From positions 1 through 61,820 of the forward strand of contig NZ_LYVO01000038.1 in assembly GCF_001984055.1 (NCBI RefSeq): a stretch of 61,820 nt of DNA. Direction: 5' to 3'. Source of the DNA: Variovorax sp. KK3. Its GTDB lineage: Bacteria > Pseudomonadota > Gammaproteobacteria > Burkholderiales > Burkholderiaceae_C. The notes below the pieces were generated by a model, which ran no database searches, was not told the DNA's origin, and was given only the letters and a program-made list of their open reading frames with translations. Every line of letters begins with the position of its first letter. Position 1 is the first letter of the stretch. Below are positions 8,892 to 17,929 of this stretch, in pieces. A program made the translations under genes and the position numbers.

Positions 8892-10205
8892 TCACGTCGT
8901 TTCGGCCACCCGGTCCTGGCGCAGCGCTTCGAGCGAAGCGGCCGGCGGCGCGTCTGGCTTCTGCCGCTCTTCGATCACCGACACCAGGTGGCGCGCATCG
9001 TCCGCCACGCCCAGGAAGCGGCCCGAGCCCCAGGTGTTGAGCCACGGCAGCCCCACGAAGTACAGCCCCGGCACCTCCGACACGCCGCGCTTGAAGCGCG
9101 GATGCCCGCGCCCGTCGAAGGTGGGCAGGTCGATCCAGCCGTAGTCCGCGCGAAAGCCGATGGCCCAGACGATGCTCGTGATGCCGGCCGCGGCGAGATC
9201 GAGCGAGGTCGGGTCCGACGCCGGTGCCCAGCAGGGTTCGAAGGGTGCTTCGACCGGGGCGTCCACGCCGGCCTTCGCGATGTAGTTGTCGATGTCGCGC
9301 CGGATGCTGCAGTACACGTCGTCCGCGTCGTCGAGGTTCTTGCGCAGGTCGGGGCGGAACGCGACCTGCGTCCCCTTGAACTCGTCGAGCGAGCCGTAGA
9401 GCTTCACGCCCTCCAGCGCGAAGCGGCGAAGGTCGATCTCGTGGCCGCCGTCGCGGCCGGTCATGTAGTGGTTGGTCTTGTGCCGCGCCTCGTCGCCCAG
9501 CGGATGGCGGTCGACGGTGAGCTGGTAGAAGCCCATCTCGTGCAGCCATTCGGTCGACTCGCGTCCGCGGTACATGCGCGGCGATCGCGGCGCCGAGCCG
9601 ACGGCCAGGTGCACCTTGCGTCCGGCGACGTGCAGGTCTTCCATGATCTGCACGCCGGATTGACCGGAGCCCACCACCAGCACCTCGCCTTCGGGCAACT
9701 GCGCCGGGTTGCGGTAGGCAACGGAGTGCAATTGCCGGATTGACAGCGGCAAGCTGTGCGCCGAGGGAGGCACGATGGGGATGTCGTAGCCGCCCGTCGC
9801 GACCACCACATGGTCGGCGATGCAGGTGCCGATGTCGGTGACGACTTCGAGCGCGCCGCTGCCGTGACGGCCGACGCGCTTCACGCTCACGCCTTCGATG
9901 ACGGGTGGGCGCGTCTTCTGCGCGAAGGCTTCGAGGTAGGCCACGATGTCGTCGCGCAGCATGAAGCCCTTGGGGTCATTGCCTTGATAGGGGAAGTCGG
10001 GCAGGCGGCACTGCCAGTTCGGCGTGACGAGGCAGAAGCTGTCCCAGCGTTCGCTGCGCCACGAGTGGCCGATGCGGCGCTTCTCGAGCACGACGTGGTC
10101 GATGCCCGCGCTTTGCAGGTAGTAGCTGGTCGACAGGCCGGCCTGTCCGCCGCCGACCACGACGACGGAATAGCGCGCTGCGAGGGGTGTGTTGTGAGTG
10201 GTCAT
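8892..10205 (-). CDS. nitH: MSMEG_0569-family flavin-dependent monooxygenase of the Nit1C cluster
   Basis: 437 aa. An N-terminal FAD site, VVVVGGGQAGLSTSYYL (residues 14-30), is followed by KRRIGHSWRSERWDSF and a second dinucleotide site, VLVVGSGQSGVQIMEDL, for NAD(P)H. The C-terminal part has the ATG-like motif VWAIGFRADYGWID. This is the flavin-containing monooxygenase layout. Members of this subfamily are found beside nitrilase and radical SAM genes in Nit1C clusters. It is last in the leftward cluster, 60 bp after the MSMEG_0570-type gene, and starts with GGAAG a few bases before ATG. The symbol follows published Nit1C usage as I remember it. The true substrate is unknown; an oxidation near the end of nitrile/cyanide processing is inferred. 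Confidence 0.88.
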   Translation of the reverse strand: MTTHNTPLAARYSVVVVGGGQAGLSTSYYLQSAGIDHVVLEKRRIGHSWRSERWDSFCLVTPNWQCRLPDFPYQGNDPKGFMLRDDIVAYLEAFAQKTRPPVIEGVSVKRVGRHGSGALEVVTDIGTCIADHVVVATGGYDIPIVPPSAHSLPLSIRQLHSVAYRNPAQLPEGEVLVVGSGQSGVQIMEDLHVAGRKVHLAVGSAPRSPRMYRGRESTEWLHEMGFYQLTVDRHPLGDEARHKTNHYMTGRDGGHEIDLRRFALEGVKLYGSLDEFKGTQVAFRPDLRKNLDDADDVYCSIRRDIDNYIAKAGVDAPVEAPFEPCWAPASDPTSLDLAAAGITSIVWAIGFRADYGWIDLPTFDGRGHPRFKRGVSEVPGLYFVGLPWLNTWGSGRFLGVADDARHLVSVIEERQKPDAPPAASLEALRQDRVAETT

Positions 10206-10240
10206 GGTGCTTCCGAGGTGGGTCGATGGGAGATCGAGAG

Positions 10241-10272
10241 GTCAGGACGTCAGGACGTCAGGAGGTCAGGCG
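10241..10272. repeat. 8-bp tandem repeat, four copies, between nitG and nitH
   Basis: GTCAGGAC, GTCAGGAC, GTCAGGAG, GTCAGGCG in tandem. The last copy covers the nitG stop codon and the block ends 35 bp before the nitH start. Such repeats can slip during replication and alter spacer length. Confidence 0.8.
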
Positions 10273-10556
10273 GGGCCGAAGGACAGGACGTCGACCCGCG
10301 CCTCGGGCGTGGCGGAGAAGCGGCGAACCTCGGCCTCGATCGCGCCGAGCTGGTCGCTCGCGCGCGAGCACGCGAAGCCGAACTTGGCCCGCACGCGCTC
10401 GTTGGCGATGCCGGTGGCTTCGCGCAGCTTGTCGATGAACTCCGGCAGCGGATAGGACGATCCGGGCGCGAAGTAGTCCTGGATCACCAGCGATGGCGAG
10501 TAGCAGGTCGTCTGGCTGGCATCGGGCCAGCGCAGCGTGTAGGTCATGGCAGGCAT
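10266..10556 (-). CDS. nitG: MSMEG_0570-family nitrogen-starvation-response small protein (Nit1C)
   Basis: 96 aa from ATG 10556 (MPAMTYTLRWPDASQ). The M-P-x-M opening followed by a RWPD segment is typical of the family. An alternative ATG at 10547 overlaps the stop of the upstream glycosyltransferase as ATGA. The body reads CYSPSLVIQDYFAPGSSYPL, then a short alpha-helical segment and a C-terminal AEVRRF block. No catalytic motif or membrane segment is visible. It is conserved in Nit1C clusters, where its job is undefined. The stop codon lies inside the 8-bp tandem repeat. Confidence 0.82.
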   Translation of the reverse strand: MPAMTYTLRWPDASQTTCYSPSLVIQDYFAPGSSYPLPEFIDKLREATGIANERVRAKFGFACSRASDQLGAIEAEVRRFSATPEARVDVLSFGPA

Positions 10557-11740
10557 GTGGGAAGGCTTTCGCAGATTCGTTCGTAGATCGCGGCATGCGC
10601 CTGTGCGCTGCGCTGCCAGCTGTGCGCATGGCACACCGCCGGCGAATGGTCGAGCCGCGGCCGGGCCCAGGCCCGCGCGAGGCCCACCGCGACGCTGGCC
10701 ACGTCTTCGGGGTCGCACCAGCACACCCCTTCTGCGCCGCCCAGGTGTTCGGTGAAGGGCGCGCGGCGAGAAACCAGCACCGGCGTGCCGCAGGCGAGTG
10801 CCTCGATCGCGACCAGGCCGAAGCCTTCGTTGAGCGACGGCATCGCCAGCAGGCGCGCACGGCGCATCAGCGCGGGCACGGCGTCGTCGTGGACGGCACC
10901 GGTGCGCCAGACCGGCTGACCCGGGCCTTCGACCAGGCCTTCTTCGTGCAGGGCTCGCTGCCAGCGCTGCTGCTCGGCGCCATGCTGGAGCAGGCTGGCG
11001 CCACCCACCACGATCAGCCGGGCGCGCGCCGCCCCGGGCACCTCGCGGCGCAGCCGCGCGAAGGCGCGCAGCAGCATCGCGCTGTTCTTGCGCGCCTCGA
11101 CGCCGCCCACCGCAAGGACCAGCGGCGCATCGTCCAGCCCTTCGGCGACGAGCGGTGCGAGGGCCGCGTCGTCCGACGGCGATGCGGCAGGCGAAAAGCG
11201 CGACAGGTCCACGCCATTGAAGACGCGCAGCACCGGCGGGGCGTCGGGTTCGGTCTGCAGCCGCCGCAGCCAGCCATCGCTGACGCAGCACACGACACGC
11301 GCCGAGCGCCAGGCCTGGTCTTGCCAGGCGGCGAGGCGCGGATCGTCGAAGCGGTCCAGGTGATGCACCGTCCGCAGCCACGGCAGGTCGGGGCCGATCC
11401 GGGCCAGCGCCGCGCCGTTGAGGCTGTCCTGGGCATGCAGCACGTCGACGCCCGATGCCTCGATGGCCGCCGGCAGCGCGCGCGCCAGCGCATCGATGCG
11501 CTCGCCGACCTGATCGGCCAGTGCCGTGCTGCGCGGCGTGGCCATGCGCAGCGGCATGAAGCGGATCGGCAAGCCCTCCGGCAGCGAGCGGAACAGCGAC
11601 TGGCCCGGCTCGAGCGGCGCCATCACGGTCACGCGAATGCCAAGCCTCGCGAGTGCCAGGCCGAGCTCCAGCGCATGCACCACGCCGCCGCGCGGCAGCA
11701 CGCTGTGCATCAGCAGGCCGACGTGCGGGGCCTCATGCAT
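10544..11740 (-). CDS. MSMEG_0565-family glycosyltransferase (GT4-like) of the Nit1C cluster
   Basis: 398 aa from ATG 11740, chosen because it overlaps the preceding gene's stop by only a few bases and starts at the conserved HVGLLMHSVLPRGGVVHAL segment; the frame opens 8 codons earlier. GT-B/GT4 features: an N-terminal Rossmann half with a glycine-rich loop (LPRGGVV), VGGVEARKNSAMLLRAF at the domain junction, and the C-terminal nucleotide-sugar EX7E-like motif LNEGFGLVAIEALACGTPV. A glycosyltransferase inside a nitrilase operon suggests that the pathway makes or modifies a small sugar-bearing metabolite rather than only hydrolysing a nitrile (inference). Confidence 0.87.
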   Translation of the reverse strand: MHEAPHVGLLMHSVLPRGGVVHALELGLALARLGIRVTVMAPLEPGQSLFRSLPEGLPIRFMPLRMATPRSTALADQVGERIDALARALPAAIEASGVDVLHAQDSLNGAALARIGPDLPWLRTVHHLDRFDDPRLAAWQDQAWRSARVVCCVSDGWLRRLQTEPDAPPVLRVFNGVDLSRFSPAASPSDDAALAPLVAEGLDDAPLVLAVGGVEARKNSAMLLRAFARLRREVPGAARARLIVVGGASLLQHGAEQQRWQRALHEEGLVEGPGQPVWRTGAVHDDAVPALMRRARLLAMPSLNEGFGLVAIEALACGTPVLVSRRAPFTEHLGGAEGVCWCDPEDVASVAVGLARAWARPRLDHSPAVCHAHSWQRSAQAHAAIYERICESLPTCLP

Positions 11741-12806
11741 GGCAGGGCTCCTCGGTGGCGGCATGCGCGGTCGTCCGCAGCGGCAGGATGAATCCTGCGC
11801 GGCTCAGGTCCCAGAGGGCTTCGGTCGCACCGTGCAGGCTCACGTCGAAACGCGTTCCGGCTGTGACTTCGCCGATGTCGGCGCAGGCGATGTCGCGGTT
11901 CGCGAAGCGCCTCGTCACGGCCGCGACCTGTTCGGGGCGCACCGACAGCACGAAGCCGTAGCTCGGGAAGGCGCTCAGCCAGCGCAGTCGTGCGGCCTGT
12001 GCAGCCGGTGCCGGATCGGTCCAGCCGCGCCAGCCCGCGGCTTGCGGCGGCACGGGCAGCGCGTCCAGCCGCACGCGAGCACCGCGGCCGGAGCACTCCA
12101 GCAGCATCAGCAGCGTGCCGAGCGCGCCGGCCATGCTGATGTCCTTGCCCGCATCGCACAGGCCTTCCTCGGCCAGTTCGGCAAGCAGGGCCAGATCGGC
12201 TTGCAGACGGGGCGCGGGCGCGCGCGTGCTCGCGTTCCAGAAGGGCGCATCGCCTTCCCACGCACCGCGCAGGTCGACGGCCATCAGCAGCCGGTCATCC
12301 GGACGCGCGGCGAAGCTGGAGATCAAGCGTTCGGCCCGGCCGAGCACCGCCACGGCGAGCTGGGGCGTGGCGCTGTGCAGGTTGGTGTGGCCGCCGACCA
12401 GCGGCACGCCGTATTGCCGGCAGGCGGCTTGCATGCCCTCGATGACGCGGCCGGCGTCGGCGGAGCCGGCCGAACTCCAGAGCGCGTCGACGACGGCGAC
12501 GGGCCGCCCGCCCATGGCCGCGACGTCGCTGAGGTTGACCATCACCGCGCTGTAGCCCGCGAACCAAGGCTGCTGCTGCACGAAGTCGGGCATCAGGCCC
12601 TCGATGGCCAGCAGCTGGTAGCCGCCGCCGGGCAAAGGCAGCGCGGCGCAGTCGTCGCCGTTGGGGACGGCCGTGCGTGCCGCGTCGGCCGCATCGTCGG
12701 CGACCAGGCCTCCCATCACCTGCGCGATGTCGCGCTTGTGCGCGAAGCCGCGGCCGCACCGCAACGCGTCGAGCAGCGAGGCCAGGATGTCGTGGGCCGT
12801 GTTCAT
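11733..12806 (-). CDS. nitF: Sll0787-family AIR-synthase-like protein (Nit1C)
   Basis: 357 aa from ATG 12806, which overlaps the GNAT stop as ATGA. PurM/ThiL-like ATP-binding fold: AVPNGDDCAALPLPGGGYQL near residue 48, the metal-binding acidic stretch MVNLSDVAAMGGRPVAVVDA, then VGGHTNLHS and, late, DISMAGALGTLLMLLE. The family uses ATP to activate carbonyl oxygens, amides or carboxylates (PurM, PurL, SelD, HypE). In Nit1C it probably performs an ATP-dependent ligation or dehydration on the nitrilase-derived molecule; no substrate is established. Confidence 0.86.
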   Translation of the reverse strand: MNTAHDILASLLDALRCGRGFAHKRDIAQVMGGLVADDAADAARTAVPNGDDCAALPLPGGGYQLLAIEGLMPDFVQQQPWFAGYSAVMVNLSDVAAMGGRPVAVVDALWSSAGSADAGRVIEGMQAACRQYGVPLVGGHTNLHSATPQLAVAVLGRAERLISSFAARPDDRLLMAVDLRGAWEGDAPFWNASTRAPAPRLQADLALLAELAEEGLCDAGKDISMAGALGTLLMLLECSGRGARVRLDALPVPPQAAGWRGWTDPAPAAQAARLRWLSAFPSYGFVLSVRPEQVAAVTRRFANRDIACADIGEVTAGTRFDVSLHGATEALWDLSRAGFILPLRTTAHAATEEPCHA

Positions 12807-13387
12807 GACGACGCGCCTCCGCCCAGCACGAAGCCGCCTTCGGGATTCCAGCAGGGTGGGTAGTGCCGCAGGTCCGCCCGCATCAGCGCGTGCGGCATGC
12901 CTTGCAGCGTGACGGTGTCTTCCTGGTGCCAGTGCAGGCGCTCGAAGAGCGGCACGTTCTGCAGCTGCACGTGGGCCAGGAATTCGCGGCAGCCGCGTGC
13001 ATGGGCACTGCTCACGGCCAGGCGGATCAGCCCGGTGCCCAGCGCGGCATGGCGGCGCCACGGCGCCGAGACGGCCAGGCGCGAGCCCCACCACAGGCCG
13101 GGCTCCGCTTCGTGAATGCGCACGGTGCCGACCACTTCGTCGGGCAGGCCCGCCAGGGTCGAGCAGGCGACCAGCAGGCGCGTGCTCGGCAGCGCGTCGA
13201 TGGCATCGAGGTCGTCGCGGTCGAACAGCCGTTGTTCTTCGCAGAAGACCTGGCGGCGCAGTGCCAGTGCCTCGCGCTGCATCCACGGGATGCTGGCCCA
13301 CTGGATGCGGAAGGCGCTGGTGCTGGGGCGCGTGGCGACGGCGGGCGGTACCGACCAGGCCGTCGCATCGAGCAGGACGTTCAACAT
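12803..13387 (-). CDS. nitE: MSMEG_0567/Sll0786-family GNAT N-acetyltransferase (Nit1C)
   Basis: 194 aa. GNAT fold: LALRRQVFCEEQRLFDRDDL in the first half, then VVGTVRIHEAEPGLWWGSRL, the acetyl-CoA pyrophosphate loop region APWRRHAALGTGLIRLAV, and the C-terminal NVPLFERLHW segment. The tryptophan- and histidine-rich end (LHWHQEDTVTLQG) is usual for this subfamily. Stop overlaps the AIR-synthase-like start (ATGA), and the radical SAM gene ends 16 bp upstream. Acetyl donor use is predicted, the acceptor is unknown. Confidence 0.85.
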   Translation of the reverse strand: MLNVLLDATAWSVPPAVATRPSTSAFRIQWASIPWMQREALALRRQVFCEEQRLFDRDDLDAIDALPSTRLLVACSTLAGLPDEVVGTVRIHEAEPGLWWGSRLAVSAPWRRHAALGTGLIRLAVSSAHARGCREFLAHVQLQNVPLFERLHWHQEDTVTLQGMPHALMRADLRHYPPCWNPEGGFVLGGGASS

Positions 13388-13403
13388 GGTGCTGTCTCCC
13401 CGG

Positions 13404-14519
13404 TCAGGCCGCGGCCAGTTCGTCGGCTTCCTCGAACACCGACAGCGTCGAGCAGGCAGCGCAGCGGCCGCAGCCCGCCTTGATGTCGCTGGCGCGCAAG
13501 CCCGCCTCGCGCACCATCGCGCCCAAGGGCTGGAGCACCGACTGCATGAAGGGCGCGCCCGGCGCAGGATGGTCTTCGAGCGGCGTGCCGCTGATCGGCA
13601 CGAAGGGCACGACGAAGGGATACACGCCGATCGACAGCAGCCGCTCGCTCGTGGCGAGCAGGGCCTGCGCGCTGTCGCCCAGGCCGGCCAGCAGATAGGT
13701 GCTGACCTGGCCGCGGCCGAACACGGCCACGGCCGCCTCGAAGGCGTCCCAGTAGCGGCTCATCGGCACTTCGGCCTTGCCCGGCAGGATCTGCCGGCGC
13801 AAGTCCTCGCCGACGACTTCGATGTGCATGCCCAGCGTGTCGGCGCCCGCATCCTTCATGCGCCGGAACCAGGCGTCGGTGTCGGGCGGCTCGCATTGCA
13901 CCTGGATCGGCAGGTCGACCGCGGCCTTCACGGCCGACGCGCTCTCGCAGAGGATCAGCGCGCCACGGTCGCGCGTCGGCGGCGTGCCGGTGGTCATCAC
14001 CATGTGGCGCACGCCGTCGAGCTCGACGGCGGCCTTCGCGACCTCGGCCAGCTGTGCCGGCGTCTTGCGCTCGATGGTCCGCCCGGCCGCCAGCGACTGG
14101 CCGATGGCGCAGAAGCGGCAGGCCTTGCGCCGGCTCTCGTAGCGGATGCAGGTCTGCAGCACGGTGGTGGCCAGCACGTCGGTGCCGTGCAGCGTCGCGA
14201 TCTGCTGGTAGGGAATGCCGTCGGCGGTCTGCCTGCCGTAGAAGCGCGGCGTGCGCGGGAATGCGATCTGCGCGATCGGGATGGTGCCGCGCTTCAGCGT
14301 CGCCGTGCCGCCCGCGTCGGGCGTGCCGGCGACGAAGGGCGAGTCGAAAGCGCCGTGCGTGTGCACGGGCACCATCAGCGTCACGCCGTCGACGGTGACA
14401 GCCTTGTGGTCCGAAGGGCCCGCGCCGCCGCGGCGGCTGGCGGCGCCGGCCTGGGGGGCTTCGAGCCGCAGGCCGCGGGTCTGCAGCTCGGTCATCAAGT
14501 CGCGAGTGGCGAGGTTCAT
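13404..14519 (-). CDS. nitD: MSMEG_0568-family radical SAM protein (Nit1C)
   Basis: 371 aa from ATG 14519, which overlaps the nitrilase stop (ATGA). The radical SAM cluster site is C124-X9-C134-X2-C137 in the segment TCIRYESRRKACRFCAIG, wider than the canonical CX3CX2C. A glycine-rich SAM-binding stretch, MVMTTGTPPTRDRGALIL, follows. The C-terminus holds C350, C353 and C356 as GCGRCAACS, which looks like a site for a second Fe-S cluster. The protein would carry out a radical step in the cytoplasm on the same small molecule as the nitrilase. The reaction is undescribed to my knowledge. Confidence 0.88.
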   Translation of the reverse strand: MNLATRDLMTELQTRGLRLEAPQAGAASRRGGAGPSDHKAVTVDGVTLMVPVHTHGAFDSPFVAGTPDAGGTATLKRGTIPIAQIAFPRTPRFYGRQTADGIPYQQIATLHGTDVLATTVLQTCIRYESRRKACRFCAIGQSLAAGRTIERKTPAQLAEVAKAAVELDGVRHMVMTTGTPPTRDRGALILCESASAVKAAVDLPIQVQCEPPDTDAWFRRMKDAGADTLGMHIEVVGEDLRRQILPGKAEVPMSRYWDAFEAAVAVFGRGQVSTYLLAGLGDSAQALLATSERLLSIGVYPFVVPFVPISGTPLEDHPAPGAPFMQSVLQPLGAMVREAGLRASDIKAGCGRCAACSTLSVFEEADELAAA

Positions 14520-15541
14520 GCGGCCTCCGGTACGACGGCGTCGTTCATGGCTGACAGGGAAGAGGGAAGCTCGGGCGCGGCGGCAGCGGCAGCCGTGTCG
14601 AGCTCGCGGGTGGTGGCCGCGGCCTCGCGCCGGATGCCGAGGCTCAGCAGCTCGGGCCGCGCGTAGTGGCCCACCGAATCCATCATGCGTTTGCGCTTGT
14701 CGATGAGCGCCAGGTCCAGGTCGGCGACGACCAGGCCTTCGCCCTCGGTCAGCGGCTCGGCCAGGTACTTGCCTTCGGGCGAGACGATCGCGGCATGGCA
14801 GCCGCCGCGCAGCGCGCCCTGCAGGCTCTCGTCGGGCGTGATGCGGCGGATCTGCTCGTCGTGCAGCCAGCCCGTCGCATTGACCACGAAGCAGCCCGAT
14901 TCGAGCGCGTGGTGCCGGATGGTCACGCCCATCTGCTCCGCGAAGATCGGGCCCACCAGCGAGCCCGGGAACTGCGCGCAGTGGATCTGCTCGTGGTCGG
15001 CCATCAGCGCATAGCGGGCCAGTGGGTTGTAGTGCTCCCAGCAGGCGAGGGCGCCCACGCGGCCGACGCGGGTGTCGACGGCACGCAGGCCGCTGCCGTC
15101 GCCCTGGCCCCACACCATGCGCTCGTGGTACGTCGGCGTGATCTTGCGGCGCTTGAGCGCGAGGCGCCCGTCGGCGTCGAAGACCAGCTGCGTGTTGTAG
15201 AGGCTGCCGTGGTCGCGCTCGTTCACGCCGAGCACCACCACCATGCCGGCCTGCCGCGCCGCCTGCGCCACGGCGTCGGTGACCGGGCCGGGCACGGTGG
15301 GGGCGCGCTCCATCAGCAGCAGGTGGTCGGGCCCCTGCCGCACCGGCGGCTGCACGAAGGAGAAGTAGGGGTAGTAGGGCACGAAGGTCTCCGGAAAGAC
15401 GATCAGCTCCACGCCCTGGCGGGCGGCCTGCCCGATGGTCTCGAGCACGCGTGCGAGCGTGCCCTCGGCGCTGTCGATGTCGGGTGCGATCTGGGCGGCG
15501 GCGGCCCGCACGCTCTTTCCGGTCTTCTTCGTGACGGCCAT
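14516..15541 (-). CDS. nitC: Nitrilase of the Nit1C (Nit6803) subfamily
   Basis: 341 aa from ATG 15541. All three members of the catalytic triad are present: Glu51 (VFPETFVPYYP), Lys133 (KRRKITPTYHE) and Cys167 (GALACWEHYNP). Length and motifs match aliphatic nitrilases, which convert nitriles to acids and ammonia. Published work links the Nit1C cluster to growth on cyanide as nitrogen source in pseudomonads, so the true substrate may be a cyanide-derived nitrile. The C-terminus is a low-complexity alanine-rich tail. The gene follows the Sll0783-type gene by 47 bp and overlaps the radical SAM start. Confidence 0.93.
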   Translation of the reverse strand: MAVTKKTGKSVRAAAAQIAPDIDSAEGTLARVLETIGQAARQGVELIVFPETFVPYYPYFSFVQPPVRQGPDHLLLMERAPTVPGPVTDAVAQAARQAGMVVVLGVNERDHGSLYNTQLVFDADGRLALKRRKITPTYHERMVWGQGDGSGLRAVDTRVGRVGALACWEHYNPLARYALMADHEQIHCAQFPGSLVGPIFAEQMGVTIRHHALESGCFVVNATGWLHDEQIRRITPDESLQGALRGGCHAAIVSPEGKYLAEPLTEGEGLVVADLDLALIDKRKRMMDSVGHYARPELLSLGIRREAAATTRELDTAAAAAAPELPSSLSAMNDAVVPEAA

Positions 15542-15588
15542 GGTCTGCTCCTGTCCTTGCGTGCTTCCTTGCTTCTGTCGGGCAGGCC

Positions 15589-16071
<483 letters not shown>

Positions 16072-16416
16072 GGGATCCTCTCGGTTCGGTTGAGTCGGGG
16101 TGGCTGAAGGGTCGGTGGTCCGTCGATGCGATCAACCCGGTCGGTCGTTTCGCGTCGGCGGTACGCTGTCCCTTGCGAGGCCCGTACCCGCGGGCTGCCG
16201 ACAGGTGCGATCAATGCCCGATCAAGCGCGGCAGGCCCGCATCGCCGGCCCGTCGGTGCGCGCGCGACACCGCGCACGGCGTTGCCGCCCGCGCATCGGC
16301 CGCACCAAGCACGGGGCGCGCCGATGCAATCAATGCATCCAATCAATGGCACGGCGCACCGAAAAATGGCCGGCGCCCGCGGTGTGGCCGGGCACGGTTT
16401 GCGCTCTACTCGACGC
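16072..16416. promoter_or_regulatory. nitB / MocR divergent control region with repeated TGCRATCAA motifs
   Basis: 345 bp with no gene. TGCGATCAA occurs at 16127-16135 and 16206-16214, TGCAATCAA at 16325-16333. In the last region CAATCAATG is repeated directly at 16327-16335 and 16340-16348 with a 13-bp period. MocR regulators usually bind paired direct repeats near their own promoter, so this is a likely operator set controlling both nitB and the regulator. A weak GGTAC/GTACC inverted repeat lies near 16160-16188. Confidence 0.6.
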
Positions 16417-17832
16417 ATGCCCTTCGCGCACTGGGTGCCCCGCCTCCGACAAAGCGGGCTGCCCGCCTACCAACTCATCCCCGACCTGCTGGCCGAAGAC
16501 CTGCAGCGTGGCCGCCTGGCGCCGCGCGACCGGCTGCCGCCGCTGCGCGAGCTGGCGCATCAGCTCGGGCTCAACTACACGACGGTCGTGCGCGGCTTCG
16601 CCGAGGCGCGCGAGCGCGGGCTGATCGCGTCGCGCCCGGGCCTCGGCTCCTACGTGCGCGGCTCCTTCATCGGCCTGCCGCTGCGCGCGGGCACGGGCGC
16701 CGAGATGACGATGAACATGCCGCCGGAGCTGGCCGACCACCCGGTGACGCTCAGGCTGCAGGAAGAGGCCGCGGCCTATGTGTCGGGCACGCCGATTCCC
16801 GACCTCATGCGCTACCGCGACGCCGGCGGCTCGAAGCGCGAGCGCGGCGTCGCGGCGCAATGGCTGCGGCAGTGGGTGAGCCATGCCAAGGCCGAGCGCG
16901 TGCTGGTGGCGCCCGGCATCCACAGCGTGCTGCTCGCGCTGCTGAGCATGCTGGTCAAGCCGGGGCAGAGCCTCGCGGTCGAATCGCTCGCCTATCCGGG
17001 ACTCAAGGCGATCGCGGCGCAGCTCGGCACGCAGCTGCAGCCGCTGCAGTGCGACGACGAAGGCATCGTGCCGCAGTCCTTCGAGCTGCTCTGCAAGAGC
17101 GCATCGATCGGCGCGCTGTACCTGTGCCCGAACATCCACAACCCGACGACCTCGACCCTGTCGCTGGGGCGGCGCGAGCAGCTCGCGGACATCGCGTCGC
17201 ACCACAGCATCCCGATCATCGAAGACGACGCCTACGGCATGCTCGCACCCGCCGTGCCGCCACCGCTGGCCGATTTCGCGCCGGGGCTGACCTACTACGT
17301 GAGCGGCACTTCGAAATGGCTCGGTGCCGGCCTGCGCAACGCCTTCGTGCTCGCACCGTCGGAGGCGGCGACGCTGCGCCTCGCGGGCGCGCTGCGGGCC
17401 ACCACCGTCATGGCGTCGCCCTGGACGGCCGGGCTGGTGACACGATGGCTCGAGTCGGGCGTCGGCGCGCAGGTGCTCGATGCCATGCGCGCCGAATGCA
17501 ACTGGCGCAGCACGCAGGCGCGCGAGGTGCTGGGCGACCTGGGTGTGCGGACCCATCCGCAGGGCTTCCACGTGTGGCTGCCGTTGCAGGACCAGGGCGC
17601 CGCGGCCCGCGAAGGGGCCGAGATCGCCTTCGCGCTGCAGGGCCTGGGCGTCGCGGCCGTGGCCAGCCAGGCCTTCTCGACCGACCGCATGCCGCCCGAG
17701 GCCTTGCGCCTGTGCCTGGGCGGCGCGTTGACGCGGGAGGACTGCGGCCGGGCCCTGCGTGCGGTGCGGCAGGCCGTGCTGGAGGGCGTGGGGCCGGCAG
17801 TGGGCACGGCCGCGCCGCTGCGCGCGGGCTGA
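16417..17832 (+). CDS. MocR-type regulator (GntR winged helix fused to class I aminotransferase domain)
   Basis: 471 aa from ATG 16417 (MPFAHWVPRLRQSG), normal MocR length; the frame is open further upstream, but that region carries repeats and reads as non-coding. N-terminal GntR helix-turn-helix: LAEDLQRGRLAPRDRLPPLR then ELAHQLGLNYTTVVRGFAEA. A linker leads to a fold-type I aminotransferase domain with HNPTTSTLSLGRRE, IIEDDAYGML and the PLP lysine Lys300 in SGTSKWLGAG. MocR proteins usually activate amine or PLP-related genes. Divergent from the Nit1C operon, which in pseudomonads is instead under a sigma-54 activator (from memory), so control here appears to have been replaced. Confidence 0.92.
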   Translation: MPFAHWVPRLRQSGLPAYQLIPDLLAEDLQRGRLAPRDRLPPLRELAHQLGLNYTTVVRGFAEARERGLIASRPGLGSYVRGSFIGLPLRAGTGAEMTMNMPPELADHPVTLRLQEEAAAYVSGTPIPDLMRYRDAGGSKRERGVAAQWLRQWVSHAKAERVLVAPGIHSVLLALLSMLVKPGQSLAVESLAYPGLKAIAAQLGTQLQPLQCDDEGIVPQSFELLCKSASIGALYLCPNIHNPTTSTLSLGRREQLADIASHHSIPIIEDDAYGMLAPAVPPPLADFAPGLTYYVSGTSKWLGAGLRNAFVLAPSEAATLRLAGALRATTVMASPWTAGLVTRWLESGVGAQVLDAMRAECNWRSTQAREVLGDLGVRTHPQGFHVWLPLQDQGAAAREGAEIAFALQGLGVAAVASQAFSTDRMPPEALRLCLGGALTREDCGRALRAVRQAVLEGVGPAVGTAAPLRAG

Positions 17833-17872
17833 CGACGCGTCGGGCCCGGCTAGGGCCGCCCCACCACCTACT

Positions 17873-17890
17873 TATGCATTCATTTGCATA
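17873..17890. promoter_or_regulatory. Perfect palindrome TATGCA-N6-TGCATA upstream of tupB
   Basis: TATGCA (17873-17878), spacer TTCATT, TGCATA (17885-17890), 39 bp before the tupB start. It is AT-rich in a GC-rich region and placed like an operator over a promoter. A TATGCA half-site also precedes the ModE-like regulator gene (8835-8840), so that regulator is the suggested binder. Confidence 0.6.
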
Positions 17891-17929
17891 GGCTGGACAG
17901 GCGTGCTACCGATACTGCCGGCGCACCCC

